This document shows positions 1-8,288 of a stretch of 35,539 nucleotides of DNA, piece after piece (the stretch's first letter is position 1; each line of letters begins with the position of its first letter). The translations under genes and the position numbers were made by a program. Location of the stretch: positions 1 through 35,539 of the forward strand of contig JAJDNN010000041.1 in the NCBI GenBank assembly GCA_022340685.1, read 5' to 3'. Below the pieces are notes generated by a model. The model was not told where the DNA came from, searched no databases, and saw only the letters and a list, made by a program, of their open reading frames with translations. Source of the DNA: Pseudomonadota bacterium (lineage in GTDB: Bacteria > Pseudomonadota > Gammaproteobacteria > UBA6429 > Thiohalophilaceae).

Positions 1-1
1 G

Positions 2-607
2 CATGGTTTCAGAACAGGTGGTGGCCAACGTGGCGTTCACATGAAAGGCCAGGATCACCACGCCAAAATCATGATTAAACTTGAGGATGCCTACAACGGC
101 GCAGAACGGGCCATCAGCCTGCGTGTCCCGGAAGTGGATGCCAACGGCCATGTCGTCACACGCGAGCGCACCCTCAATGTCAAAATCCCCAGGGGCATCA
201 CCCGCGGACAGCGCATCCGGTTGCGTGGTCAGGGAGCCCCTGGTATGGGCCAAGGCGAAGCTGGCGATCTCTATCTGGAAGTGGAATTCGAACCACACCC
301 GTTCTATCGGATTGAGGGCCGCGATATCTATATTCATCTCCCCATCACACCCTGGGAGGCTGCGCTGGGAAGCAATGTATCCATACCCACACTGGGTGGG
401 AAGGTCGATATGAAGATTCCGGCTGGCTCACAGTCCGGTAAGAAGTTGCGCCTTAAGGGCCGTGGTTTGCCAGGCAAACCGGCCGGTGATCAGTATGCGA
501 TCCTGGAAATCGAAACACCCCCTGCCAGCACTGAAGCGCAGAAAGCGCTGTATCAACGCATGCAGGATGAAATGAACTTCAATCCGCGCCGCCGGTTGGG
601 AGTGTAA
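2..607 (+). CDS. cbpA: DnaJ/CbpA-type co-chaperone, C-terminal part (5' truncated by window edge)
   Basis: The frame is open from base 2, beyond the listed ORF start. DnaJ C-terminal substrate-binding motifs are present (VKIPRGITRGQRIRLRGQGAPG, GDLYLEVEFEPHPFYRIEGRDIY, PITPWEAALGSNVSIPTLGGKVDMKIPAGSQSGKKLRLKGRGLP). It is followed directly by a cbpM-like gene. Confidence 0.92.
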   Translation, partial: HGFRTGGGQRGVHMKGQDHHAKIMIKLEDAYNGAERAISLRVPEVDANGHVVTRERTLNVKIPRGITRGQRIRLRGQGAPGMGQGEAGDLYLEVEFEPHPFYRIEGRDIYIHLPITPWEAALGSNVSIPTLGGKVDMKIPAGSQSGKKLRLKGRGLPGKPAGDQYAILEIETPPASTEAQKALYQRMQDEMNFNPRRRLGV

Positions 608-610
608 GCC

Positions 611-925
611 ATGACGAATAAACTGAACCTGTCTGTGGAAGTGCTCGATGAGTCCTGCGAGATAAGACTGGCGGAGCTGTGCCAGGCCTGCGCTGTCCGC
701 GCCGAGACCATTATTGCCATGGTTGAGGAAGGGTTACTTGAACCACGAGGCTCAACACCGGTTGAATGGCGTTTTAGTGGCCCGACCCTGCGGCGGGTCG
801 AAATCACCCTGCGCCTGCAACAGGACCTGCGTGTCAATCTTGCCGGTGCCGCACTGGCGGTTGAACTCCTGGAAGAAATCGAACGCTTGCGGGACCGGTT
901 ACAAAGGCTGGACGAAAATCGCTAA
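611..925 (+). CDS. cbpM: CbpM-like chaperone modulator (MerR-fold)
   Basis: 104 aa, 3 bp after cbpA, with the pattern ...LAELCQACAVRAETIIAMVEEGLLEPRG...RRVEITLRLQQDLRVNLAGAALAVELLEEIERLRDRL. Confidence 0.85.
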   Translation: MTNKLNLSVEVLDESCEIRLAELCQACAVRAETIIAMVEEGLLEPRGSTPVEWRFSGPTLRRVEITLRLQQDLRVNLAGAALAVELLEEIERLRDRLQRLDENR

Positions 926-958
926 AAGCAGGTCCGGTCGGGGTCTGTAACAGCGATG

Positions 959-1768
959 CTAGTATCCATTCATACCGGATTGCTGTTCACCTGAGCCGGA
1001 ATCCGCACTCGCAAAATGCACGTGGCCGGCCGGAACAGCATCTAAGTCCGGATCTTCCAGACCGCGCAAACAGTCAACCTCAAACCAGAGCAGTATCTCC
1101 GCAGTACCCAACTCGGCATCCCAGTACGGCTCGCTGCATACTCTGGCACCAAGTTGCAGAAAACTTCGTAACACTGCCGGCAACACGATATCATTCGTCA
1201 ATTGTGCATCGGTACCACGTAACCGCACCCGCGGTTTGACCAGTTCCGCAGGTAGCGCAAAACGCGACTGGCTCAGGGAGTGCACCAGAGTCTGGACAAA
1301 TCTGTCACCACCATACAGCGGTAAACTGATACGCGTGAAAAATCCTTCGCAACGCGAGTGGATGACAAGTCCACGCAGCGCGATGTACATCATTTGTAGA
1401 ATCATTCCGGGTTCATAACCAGCCAGAATATACGGCTGATCAAGTTCCATACAGGCTGTTCGATCAGTCAGTAAAGCGGACAAATCGAAGCATGTTTCCG
1501 CCTCAAAACCATTTGTCGTTATTGCCTGCTCCGATGTCAATACTTTCATCATGGCGACTATTTCACCCGTAGCATTGTCCGTCACCATAAGATAGACACC
1601 ATGCTGATCGTACAACGTTGCCAAATTACGCACACAATCCTGTGAGTGCGATACTTCTCGAATACGTTGCCTGAAAGCAAGGCATTTATTACGCGTATCA
1701 TCGTCTTCCGCAAGCGTAATAGAAAAACGTGTTGCAAAGTGCGAAGGTATTACCTGCATCGAATTCAT
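959..1768 (-). CDS. OlsB-like GNAT N-acyltransferase (ornithine-lipid/hemolysin-type family)
   Basis: Acyl-homoserine/OlsB-like GNAT architecture (VYLMVTDNATGEIVAMMKVLTSEQA...FDLSALL...CMELDQPYIL). A Pho-box-like promoter lies upstream. Confidence 0.6.
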   Translation of the reverse strand: MNSMQVIPSHFATRFSITLAEDDDTRNKCLAFRQRIREVSHSQDCVRNLATLYDQHGVYLMVTDNATGEIVAMMKVLTSEQAITTNGFEAETCFDLSALLTDRTACMELDQPYILAGYEPGMILQMMYIALRGLVIHSRCEGFFTRISLPLYGGDRFVQTLVHSLSQSRFALPAELVKPRVRLRGTDAQLTNDIVLPAVLRSFLQLGARVCSEPYWDAELGTAEILLWFEVDCLRGLEDPDLDAVPAGHVHFASADSGSGEQQSGMNGY

Positions 1769-1825
1769 ATATTTATACCTGTTCTATTGGTCATGAATAC
1801 AGACTAGATAGTGAAAATGATATGA

Positions 1826-1856
1826 ATATTACAGTTGTATGACAGTTCGATGACTT
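1826..1856 (-). promoter_or_regulatory. Putative Pho box plus -10 upstream of the OlsB-like gene
   Basis: Minus strand AAGTCAT-CGAA-CTGTCAT, then 7 bp, then TAATAT. Two 7-bp direct repeats with a 4-bp spacer, compared with the PhoB consensus CTGTCAT-N4-CTGTCAT. Confidence 0.65.
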
Positions 1857-1890
1857 ACTTCGAGTGACATTCTGGAATTCAGGTTATATT

Positions 1891-3081
1891 TCAAACTGCC
1901 ATTGCTTCCAGTTCTGTATACGATTCCACTAATGCCTGATAGTGCCCAACAAGCTGTTCTGCAAAAATCGTCGCACACCATTGACTGACATATTCCTTGC
2001 CGGTATCTGACAGATGTACGCCCAATGCCCTGTTTCGTAGCACACGTTCCACCTTGCTGGAAAAATCATGTACATCATCCTGCGCTATCAGACAACCTTT
2101 CCCATCCTCCAGAACATCACGTGTTCCCATGATCGCCGTTGAGACAACAGGCGTGCCAGCCGCCATTGCTTCCAGTAAGACGAGGCCTTGTGTCTCGGTG
2201 CGCGACGCAAATACAAACGTATCCGCCGCACGATAACAGTCCTGTAGTTCAGTCGCACGATCAAGGTAACCAACAAACATGACCTGGTTATCCAGACTTT
2301 CCTGCCGTATCTTTTGTTTCAGCCCGTCAAGCAGAGGACCTTCTCCTGCGATTACCAGCAGGATGTCCGGCATTCTTTCTTTTAAATTTTTTAATACATC
2401 AATAAGAAATCCGATATTCTTCTCGACAGCGACACGGCTAATTGTAATCATTACCGGTCGATCAGCGGGTATGCCATGTTTACTCCTAAATCGACTCCCA
2501 TCACCCTGCCTGTATGCATTCAATGGAATTCCAGTGGGCAAGACTGACATGTTGGTTGTTACGCCGTAACCAGACAAAACTTCCATCATTGCGGTAGAGG
2601 GCACGAATACCTGGTTGCTCTGATTACATTGACTCGCGCTAATGCGTTTCGCCAGCCCGCCCTTTAGTCTTTTCGGAATAAATGGGAAATAGTGATACAG
2701 ATATTCCTCGAAAAATGTGTGATAGGTGGTTATTACGGGAAGATCAAGATTTCGACCAAGCCAAATCCCAAGGTAATGTGCAACAAATGGAGTTTGGATA
2801 TGGACAAGATCGTAATTTCTAAGAGCGAGCTTTGGTAACAGACTGCGAATTTTACTTCTACGCATATATCGGTCCTCAGGATCGAGGGGCACTCGTCTGG
2901 CGGGAATTCGTATTATGTCCTCATCCAGATCAACAGAAATCACTCTTTGTTTGGTGTAGTCTGGCGCAATTAGCGTGACCGAATGACCAAGCTGGTTAAG
3001 TTCATTTATAAAAGTCTGGATGGATGTTGAAACTCCATTAATTCTCGGGAAATATACATCTGAAATCATCAGGATGCGCAC
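1891..3081 (-). CDS. GT4-family glycosyltransferase (candidate diacylglycerol glycosyltransferase)
   Basis: N-terminal MRILMISDVYFPRINGVSTSIQTF, GT4 C-terminal EX7E region (SRTETQGLVLLEAMAAGTPVVST). Confidence 0.85.
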   Translation of the reverse strand: MRILMISDVYFPRINGVSTSIQTFINELNQLGHSVTLIAPDYTKQRVISVDLDEDIIRIPARRVPLDPEDRYMRRSKIRSLLPKLALRNYDLVHIQTPFVAHYLGIWLGRNLDLPVITTYHTFFEEYLYHYFPFIPKRLKGGLAKRISASQCNQSNQVFVPSTAMMEVLSGYGVTTNMSVLPTGIPLNAYRQGDGSRFRSKHGIPADRPVMITISRVAVEKNIGFLIDVLKNLKERMPDILLVIAGEGPLLDGLKQKIRQESLDNQVMFVGYLDRATELQDCYRAADTFVFASRTETQGLVLLEAMAAGTPVVSTAIMGTRDVLEDGKGCLIAQDDVHDFSSKVERVLRNRALGVHLSDTGKEYVSQWCATIFAEQLVGHYQALVESYTELEAMAV

Positions 3082-3091
3082 AATCTATTCC

Positions 3092-3625
3092 TTACATAAT
3101 CGCCAGGATCGCCAGGACCATACCAAGCAGCACACCAGCCAACACATCTGTAGGATAATGCAACCCCAGAACAACACGGGATATGGCAACCAGAATTGCG
3201 AATGGGATCACTACCCAGAATAAGCCGGGAAAGTAATGTACCAGGACCATAGTGAAGGAAGTTGCGTGCAGCGTGTGTCCGGATGGAAAGCTGTATTTAT
3301 CCAGCGGTGCAGTACCAAGCTGAATTCTTTCGTCAACGATATAGGGCCGCGGACGTTCAGTCCCTACCTTGATTACTTTATAAATCAAAACACCAATCAT
3401 ACCGACGACAGCCATACGTATACTTACATTCAAACCCTGCGCGCCATCTGTCAATGGAAGAATGGCAATGATCGTATACCAGAAAATACCATCGCCGAGA
3501 CGGCTGACTAACGCAAAAAACCTTTCTAACCCCCGCTTTCGGCTTACTCGATTACACAATCGACAACCCGCCATATCCAGAATCGAAAAGAACTGGGCAA
3601 TTGAGTTAATATTTATTGTGCTCAT
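3092..3625 (-). CDS. PAP2-family phosphatase
   Basis: PAP2 signature: KxxxxxxRP-like (KVGTERPRP), PSGHT, SRVVLGLHYPTDVLAG. Confidence 0.9.
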   Translation of the reverse strand: MSTININSIAQFFSILDMAGCRLCNRVSRKRGLERFFALVSRLGDGIFWYTIIAILPLTDGAQGLNVSIRMAVVGMIGVLIYKVIKVGTERPRPYIVDERIQLGTAPLDKYSFPSGHTLHATSFTMVLVHYFPGLFWVVIPFAILVAISRVVLGLHYPTDVLAGVLLGMVLAILAIM

Positions 3626-3636
3626 GGTGTTTTTTA

Positions 3637-4449
3637 TCAGGCGGCAACGGGATCAGATGTAATATTGACGTGATTAACATTCAGGGTAACTTGCTGCTCA
3701 GTCCAGTGAATCAGTTCCATTTGACCATTTTTCTGCTCGACCAAGGCGGTGCAGTTTTCCACCCAATCACCATCGTTACAGTACAGAATATTTCTAACCT
3801 CCCTGATGTCGGCATGGTGAATATGACCACACACGACACCGTCAAAACCACGTTTGGCAGCATCCATACAAACAACTTCGGCAAAATTATTTATATGCTC
3901 CATCGCATCTTTCACCTGTCGCTTGACGAATCCTGATAGTGACCAATAAGGGAATCCAAACGTCCTTCGAATCAGCGAAATCTGTCGGTTACAGTATAAA
4001 AGTGCTTCGTAACCCAGATTGCCAATGTAATTCTTGACGCCACGACATTTCATAATTGCGTCATAGGCATCGCCATGCACCAACAGCATCCGCTTTCCAT
4101 CTGGTGCAACGTGGGTGTACTCGTGGTGGATTTCTACATTCCCAAATACCATGCCGGCATATTCACGTAATTGTTCATCGTGATTACCGGGGATATATAT
4201 AACCCGGGTCCCCTGTTTTGCCTTGTCGAGAATAGTGCGAACAATGTTGTTGTGTGACTGGGGCCAATACATGGTTCTCTTTACGGACCACAAGTCGATA
4301 ATATCTCCGATTAGATACAGGATGTCGCTCTCTGTAGTTTTGAGAAAATCAAGAAGATATTCTGCCTTGCAACCCTTGTAACCAAGGTGGATATCCGATA
4401 ACCAGATAGAACGGTACTTACGTGGCTTTAGTTTTTGTATGGTGCCCAT
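3637..4449 (-). CDS. Calcineurin-like metallophosphoesterase (LpxH2/PlcP-like)
   Basis: Metallophosphoesterase motifs SDIHLG, GDIIDLW, GNHDE, LVHGD, GHIHHAD. Lies between PAP2 and GT4 genes. Confidence 0.85.
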   Translation of the reverse strand: MGTIQKLKPRKYRSIWLSDIHLGYKGCKAEYLLDFLKTTESDILYLIGDIIDLWSVKRTMYWPQSHNNIVRTILDKAKQGTRVIYIPGNHDEQLREYAGMVFGNVEIHHEYTHVAPDGKRMLLVHGDAYDAIMKCRGVKNYIGNLGYEALLYCNRQISLIRRTFGFPYWSLSGFVKRQVKDAMEHINNFAEVVCMDAAKRGFDGVVCGHIHHADIREVRNILYCNDGDWVENCTALVEQKNGQMELIHWTEQQVTLNVNHVNITSDPVAA

Positions 4450-4509
4450 AACAATTCTCCACCAAGTTTCATATAAGGCTAGGCACCTCGTATGACACTT
4501 CAGAGTAAG

Positions 4510-5688
4510 TTATGTGAAATTTTCATGACGTGTAACCAGGCACTGATATAATACGGATTCAAATTGCCTGACAATGCCACTCCAGTCATGCGCTTCCACA
4601 TGTGTACGAGCACGACTACGAACCATAGCCAGTTTTTTGTCATCGGCTACCAGATTTCTGGCAGCATTTATATATCCCGTCTCATCACCACATGAAATCG
4701 TGAAACCATTTTCGCCGTTTCTGATATGCTGCCTGGCCGCTGCATAATCATAAGCAAGCACCACAAGACCGCTGGCCATGGCTTCCAAAGTCACGTTACC
4801 AAACGTTTCGGTCAGACTGGGAAAAAGAAACATATCTGCAGAGGCATAAAGAGCCGCCAGTCTTCGACCACGCTGCATTCCACAAAACACCACGTCCGGG
4901 TTTTGACGTACCAGCTGTTTATACAGGGGGCCATCTCCAACTACCACGGCTTTGACATTTGCGTTCATCTTCCGCATGGCACGATAACTGCGAATAAAAA
5001 GGTCTATATTCTTTTCCGCTGCCAATCTCCCCACATATAGAATGACCAGGTCAGTCTGCTTAGCACCCCAACCACACCGGATTGATTCTTGCCGCCTTTG
5101 TGGCATAAACAGGCTGCAATCTACCCCGCGAGTAAGAACCTGTACATTTCGGAAGCCAGCCTGTTGTAATTCAACCTGCATCGCCGGATTTGGCACCAGT
5201 GTGGCCAGACTGCGATTGTGAAAATTACGTAGATATTCGAGGACCTTGCGACGGACAAAGCCAAGTCGGTAATACCGCATGTAATTTTGAAAGTTGGTGT
5301 GAAAACCGCTGATAACCGGTATTTCCAACTGCTCAGCAGCAGAAATAACGGATCTGCCGAGCGGACCCTCAGTTGCAACATAGATGACATCTGGCCGGAC
5401 ATCACGCCATATCGAAAGTAATCGTTTCCGGGATGGCAGTCCAAAATGCAGGCCTTGATACCCTGGTATCGGCAAACCAGGTACCAGTATCACTGCCGGC
5501 TTGTCACAACAACCTGGACGGTCTAGTGGTTGTTGCTTTGGACGCACCAGTGAAACCCGATGGCCATTAACCAGCAATCCTGTAACGAGCCGCTGCAGAG
5601 TCATCGCCACCCCATTTACTTCCGGCGGATATGTCTCGGTCACCATGCAGACATGCAGGGTGCGCATGACCTCGCACTTGGCATCCAT
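4510..5688 (-). CDS. GT4-family glycosyltransferase (candidate Agt-like lipid glycosyltransferase)
   Basis: TETYPPEVNGVAMTLQRLV, LYVGRLAAEKNIDLFIR, SLTETFGNVTLEAMASGL. Confidence 0.87.
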   Translation of the reverse strand: MDAKCEVMRTLHVCMVTETYPPEVNGVAMTLQRLVTGLLVNGHRVSLVRPKQQPLDRPGCCDKPAVILVPGLPIPGYQGLHFGLPSRKRLLSIWRDVRPDVIYVATEGPLGRSVISAAEQLEIPVISGFHTNFQNYMRYYRLGFVRRKVLEYLRNFHNRSLATLVPNPAMQVELQQAGFRNVQVLTRGVDCSLFMPQRRQESIRCGWGAKQTDLVILYVGRLAAEKNIDLFIRSYRAMRKMNANVKAVVVGDGPLYKQLVRQNPDVVFCGMQRGRRLAALYASADMFLFPSLTETFGNVTLEAMASGLVVLAYDYAAARQHIRNGENGFTISCGDETGYINAARNLVADDKKLAMVRSRARTHVEAHDWSGIVRQFESVLYQCLVTRHENFT

Positions 5689-5721
5689 GATTTAAGATTA
5701 TCCTGATACCATATGACGTTT

Positions 5722-5752
5722 TTTATACCGCAAAATGACAATTCAATGACGG
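5722..5752 (-). promoter_or_regulatory. Putative Pho box plus -10 upstream of the GT4-PlcP-PAP2-GT4 operon
   Basis: Minus strand CCGTCAT-TGAA-TTGTCAT, then 7 bp (TTTGCGG), then TATAAA; the spacing is identical to the site at 1826-1856. Confidence 0.68.
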
Positions 5753-5822
5753 CAGTCATATTCTCAACCAGCCTGGATTCAGGATATAGTCGAAACTGTT
5801 TACCAGAACATGAGATGGCACT

Positions 5823-6080
5823 ATGAGCGAAAAACAAATCTATTCTCTGACTATCCACTATGTGACTGGCAAGTCACAAAAATTTGCATTTCGTCAGCAG
5901 GATGAAAATTCAAATATTACCCGCAATATCGAGTCACTCCAGGCGGCGGGTCAGTTGATTCTCATGCTGAAAGACAAAATGCTGTGGATTCCCATGTCGA
6001 GTATCGAGCGCATGGAACTGATACCGGCACCCCGTGCCTGGCCCGCAAACACCATTCACGGTGCGGTTGAAGTGAAGTAA
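5823..6080 (+). CDS. Small hypothetical protein (85 aa)
   Basis: Complete ORF in a frame not covered by other genes, in an intergenic context divergent from the GT operon. Confidence 0.6.
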   Translation: MSEKQIYSLTIHYVTGKSQKFAFRQQDENSNITRNIESLQAAGQLILMLKDKMLWIPMSSIERMELIPAPRAWPANTIHGAVEVK

Positions 6081-6099
6081 TCTTCTCAGCCCGAGGTTG

Positions 6100-6166
6100 C
6101 CGCCCAAAAAAGTCGGACGGGCATCTGGGAATTTGCCACCAACCAGACTATCCCTTTTTTGGGCGG
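6100..6166 (+). terminator. Long-loop inverted repeat / possible terminator or structured RNA
   Basis: Perfect 13-bp arms CCGCCCAAAAAAG (6100-6112) and CTTTTTTGGGCGG (6154-6166), followed by TCTTTTA. Confidence 0.45.
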
Positions 6167-6272
6167 TCTTTTACATGCCGTGGCACTACATCCCGGGTGA
6201 ATGCGTATGCTATCCTTCTGGTCAATGGTTGTTTAATCCTGGGTTTGCCGCAATAAAAACTGGACAATTCTT

Positions 6273-7061
6273 ATGTTGAAAATACTCATACGCACTGCTC
6301 TTGCCATTCTGCTCAGTCTGGCATATCCGGCACAACAGCTGCTGGCAGCAGATACCAGCAAGGTACTGAAACTCGCTTCAAGCTCGTGGCCGCCCTATGC
6401 CGATCAAACCATGCCCGAGAAAGGCGCCGGCATGGACATTGTGACCCAGGTCCTCAAACGCGCCGGTTATTCAACCGAGATTACCATCGGACCCTGGCCA
6501 CGGGTTCTGCAAGGTGCCTCTATCGGTATTTACGACGCGATAGCGACGGCCTGGTATACCCCCGAACGCAATAAAACCCTCTACTTCAGCGATCCCTATT
6601 TTGAAAATGTCATCCGTTTCGTCAAACTGAGGAATCGACCGATAAAATTCCGCTCGCTGGCTGATTTAAATGGCCTGCTGGTGGGCTACGTAACTGACTA
6701 TGCCTATGGCGAGGAATTCAACGCGGCGACCAACTTTGTCAAAATACCCAGCAATCATGTCATTCAGAACCTGTTGTTACTGCAGCGCGGCAGGATCGAC
6801 CTGACTCTGGGGGACCGCTGGGTTATTCGGAACGAACTGACCAACTATCTGCCCAACTCCATCAGTGATTTTGAGTTTGTCGGCCAACCTGTGGCCAAAC
6901 GCCAGATGCATATGGCAGTTAGCCGTTCCCGTCCCGACCACAAGCAAATTGCCGAGGCATTCAATAAGGCATTGAAAGAGATGCGGGCTGATGGCAGTTA
7001 CGAGAAAATTCTGAACAAGTATCGAACCAGACTGGCTCCCCTGGCGGAATCACCCCTGTAA
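6273..7061 (+). CDS. Periplasmic solute-binding protein, SBP_bac_3 family
   Basis: Signal peptide, then LKLASSSWPPYADQTMPEKGAGMDIVTQVLKRAGY...GPWPRVLQGASIGIYDAIATAWYTPER...FSDPYF. Confidence 0.87.
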   Translation: MLKILIRTALAILLSLAYPAQQLLAADTSKVLKLASSSWPPYADQTMPEKGAGMDIVTQVLKRAGYSTEITIGPWPRVLQGASIGIYDAIATAWYTPERNKTLYFSDPYFENVIRFVKLRNRPIKFRSLADLNGLLVGYVTDYAYGEEFNAATNFVKIPSNHVIQNLLLLQRGRIDLTLGDRWVIRNELTNYLPNSISDFEFVGQPVAKRQMHMAVSRSRPDHKQIAEAFNKALKEMRADGSYEKILNKYRTRLAPLAESPL

Positions 7062-7080
7062 TCAAAGGTATTTACCCCAG

Positions 7081-8115
7081 TTACTGGAATAGTCCTGCTG
7101 TCGGGGTGGCGTGAGGACGATTTCGATAGGCGCTTGGGGAAACCCCCTTCCAGCGGCGAAATGCCCGGTTGAAATTACTGGGGTCCGAGAAACCCAGCAA
7201 GTAGGTAATCTCACTGATTGAATAGCTTTTATCAGCCATATACTGGCCAGCCAGTTCCTTTCTGGTATTTTCCAACAATTCACGATAACTGGTTGACTGC
7301 TCACGCAACTTTCGTTGCAAGCTGCGTCGGCTGAGGTTAAGTCTACCGGCAATATGATCTTCGGTAACGTGGCCAGAGGGCAGACTATCCGTAATAGTGA
7401 CCTTGACCTGGGTTACGATATCACTCCGATCCATGTTGGCAATATAACGGGACACAACTTCATCGTTAACCCTCGCCAGTTCGGTGTTCCCGGTTGGCAG
7501 TGCGGCTTCAACAGATTTCGCATCCATCACCACCTGATCATGTTTGGCATTAAAAATTACCGGACACCCGAAATGGGTTTCAAATTCCGCATGACACGCC
7601 GGTTGGGCATGGGTAATTTCGACCTGAAGTGGATTGAATTTTCCATCGCAGCTTGTGCGGCACATTCGAAGTAGAACAGCGAATGCCAGATCAACCTGTG
7701 CTGGATGTTCAATCCCATCGTGGCGCGGTAGAACATCACCAAAGCGTAATGTGTAAGTATCTTGCTCCTGCTTGAAATACAGCTTGGCCACATTGCTGAC
7801 GATTTTCAGGTAGCGCTCCAGACGTTCGAAGGCTTCTTTTAAACTATGACTCGCCAACCATGCATAGCCCAGCGCGTGCAAGGTTGTCGGATGCCAATGT
7901 TTTGAAGCTTTCAGACCAAAACACTCATCCCCCGTCGCATCGGCAGCCAGATGAAACAACCGCGCAATAGCCGTGTATTGATAACGGGCGTTGGGATCTT
8001 TCAGCAGTTCCGGATCCAGACCAGCCTGACGGAACAGCGGTCGATAATCGACTCCGTAGTCTTCCAGGCCCCTGGCAACCTGCAGTATCCAGGATGTAAG
8101 TGTCGTTCCTATCAC
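7081..8115 (-). CDS. AraC-family transcriptional regulator (AraC-type arabinose-binding N-terminal domain)
   Basis: C-terminal HTH GHVTEDHIAGRLNLSRRSLQRKLREQSTSYRELLENTRKELA...SISEITYLLGFSDPSNFNRAFRRWKGVSPSAYR. Confidence 0.93.
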   Translation of the reverse strand: MIGTTLTSWILQVARGLEDYGVDYRPLFRQAGLDPELLKDPNARYQYTAIARLFHLAADATGDECFGLKASKHWHPTTLHALGYAWLASHSLKEAFERLERYLKIVSNVAKLYFKQEQDTYTLRFGDVLPRHDGIEHPAQVDLAFAVLLRMCRTSCDGKFNPLQVEITHAQPACHAEFETHFGCPVIFNAKHDQVVMDAKSVEAALPTGNTELARVNDEVVSRYIANMDRSDIVTQVKVTITDSLPSGHVTEDHIAGRLNLSRRSLQRKLREQSTSYRELLENTRKELAGQYMADKSYSISEITYLLGFSDPSNFNRAFRRWKGVSPSAYRNRPHATPTAGLFQ

Positions 8116-8186
8116 CTGTTAATCCACACTAGAACCGGTAGTCTCTGCCGCCTGTTGATATTCTGGCCCGCGCATGTATGTTCTCC

Positions 8187-8209
8187 AAATAGTAATCATT
8201 GCACTATTT
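8187..8209. promoter_or_regulatory. AT-rich dyad upstream of the AraC gene
   Basis: Perfect inverted repeat AAATAGT-N9-ACTATTT. Confidence 0.4.
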
Positions 8210-8258
8210 AATTTTAGTATAGTTATACCCTTTATCGATTCACGTCAAAATCAATCTG

Positions 8259-8287
8259 AAAAAATGCCCCGGTTCGGGGCATTTTTT
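8259..8287 (-). terminator. Rho-independent terminator (possibly bidirectional) at the end of the 8289-21471 gene array
   Basis: AAAAAATGCCCC-GGTTC-GGGGCATTTTTT stem-loop immediately after the stop codon of the 8289..9287 gene. Confidence 0.9.
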
Positions 8288-8288
8288 A

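Noticed and set aside
3637-4449. Simple annotation as LpxH (lipid A biosynthesis)
   Set aside because: The gene context (two GT4, PAP2, Pho box) argues better for a PlcP-like role; left as LpxH2/PlcP-like until phylogeny is done.
6097-6279. 60-aa ORF 6097..6279 +
   Set aside because: It spans the perfect inverted repeat and the promoter region of the solute-binding protein; no recognisable domain.
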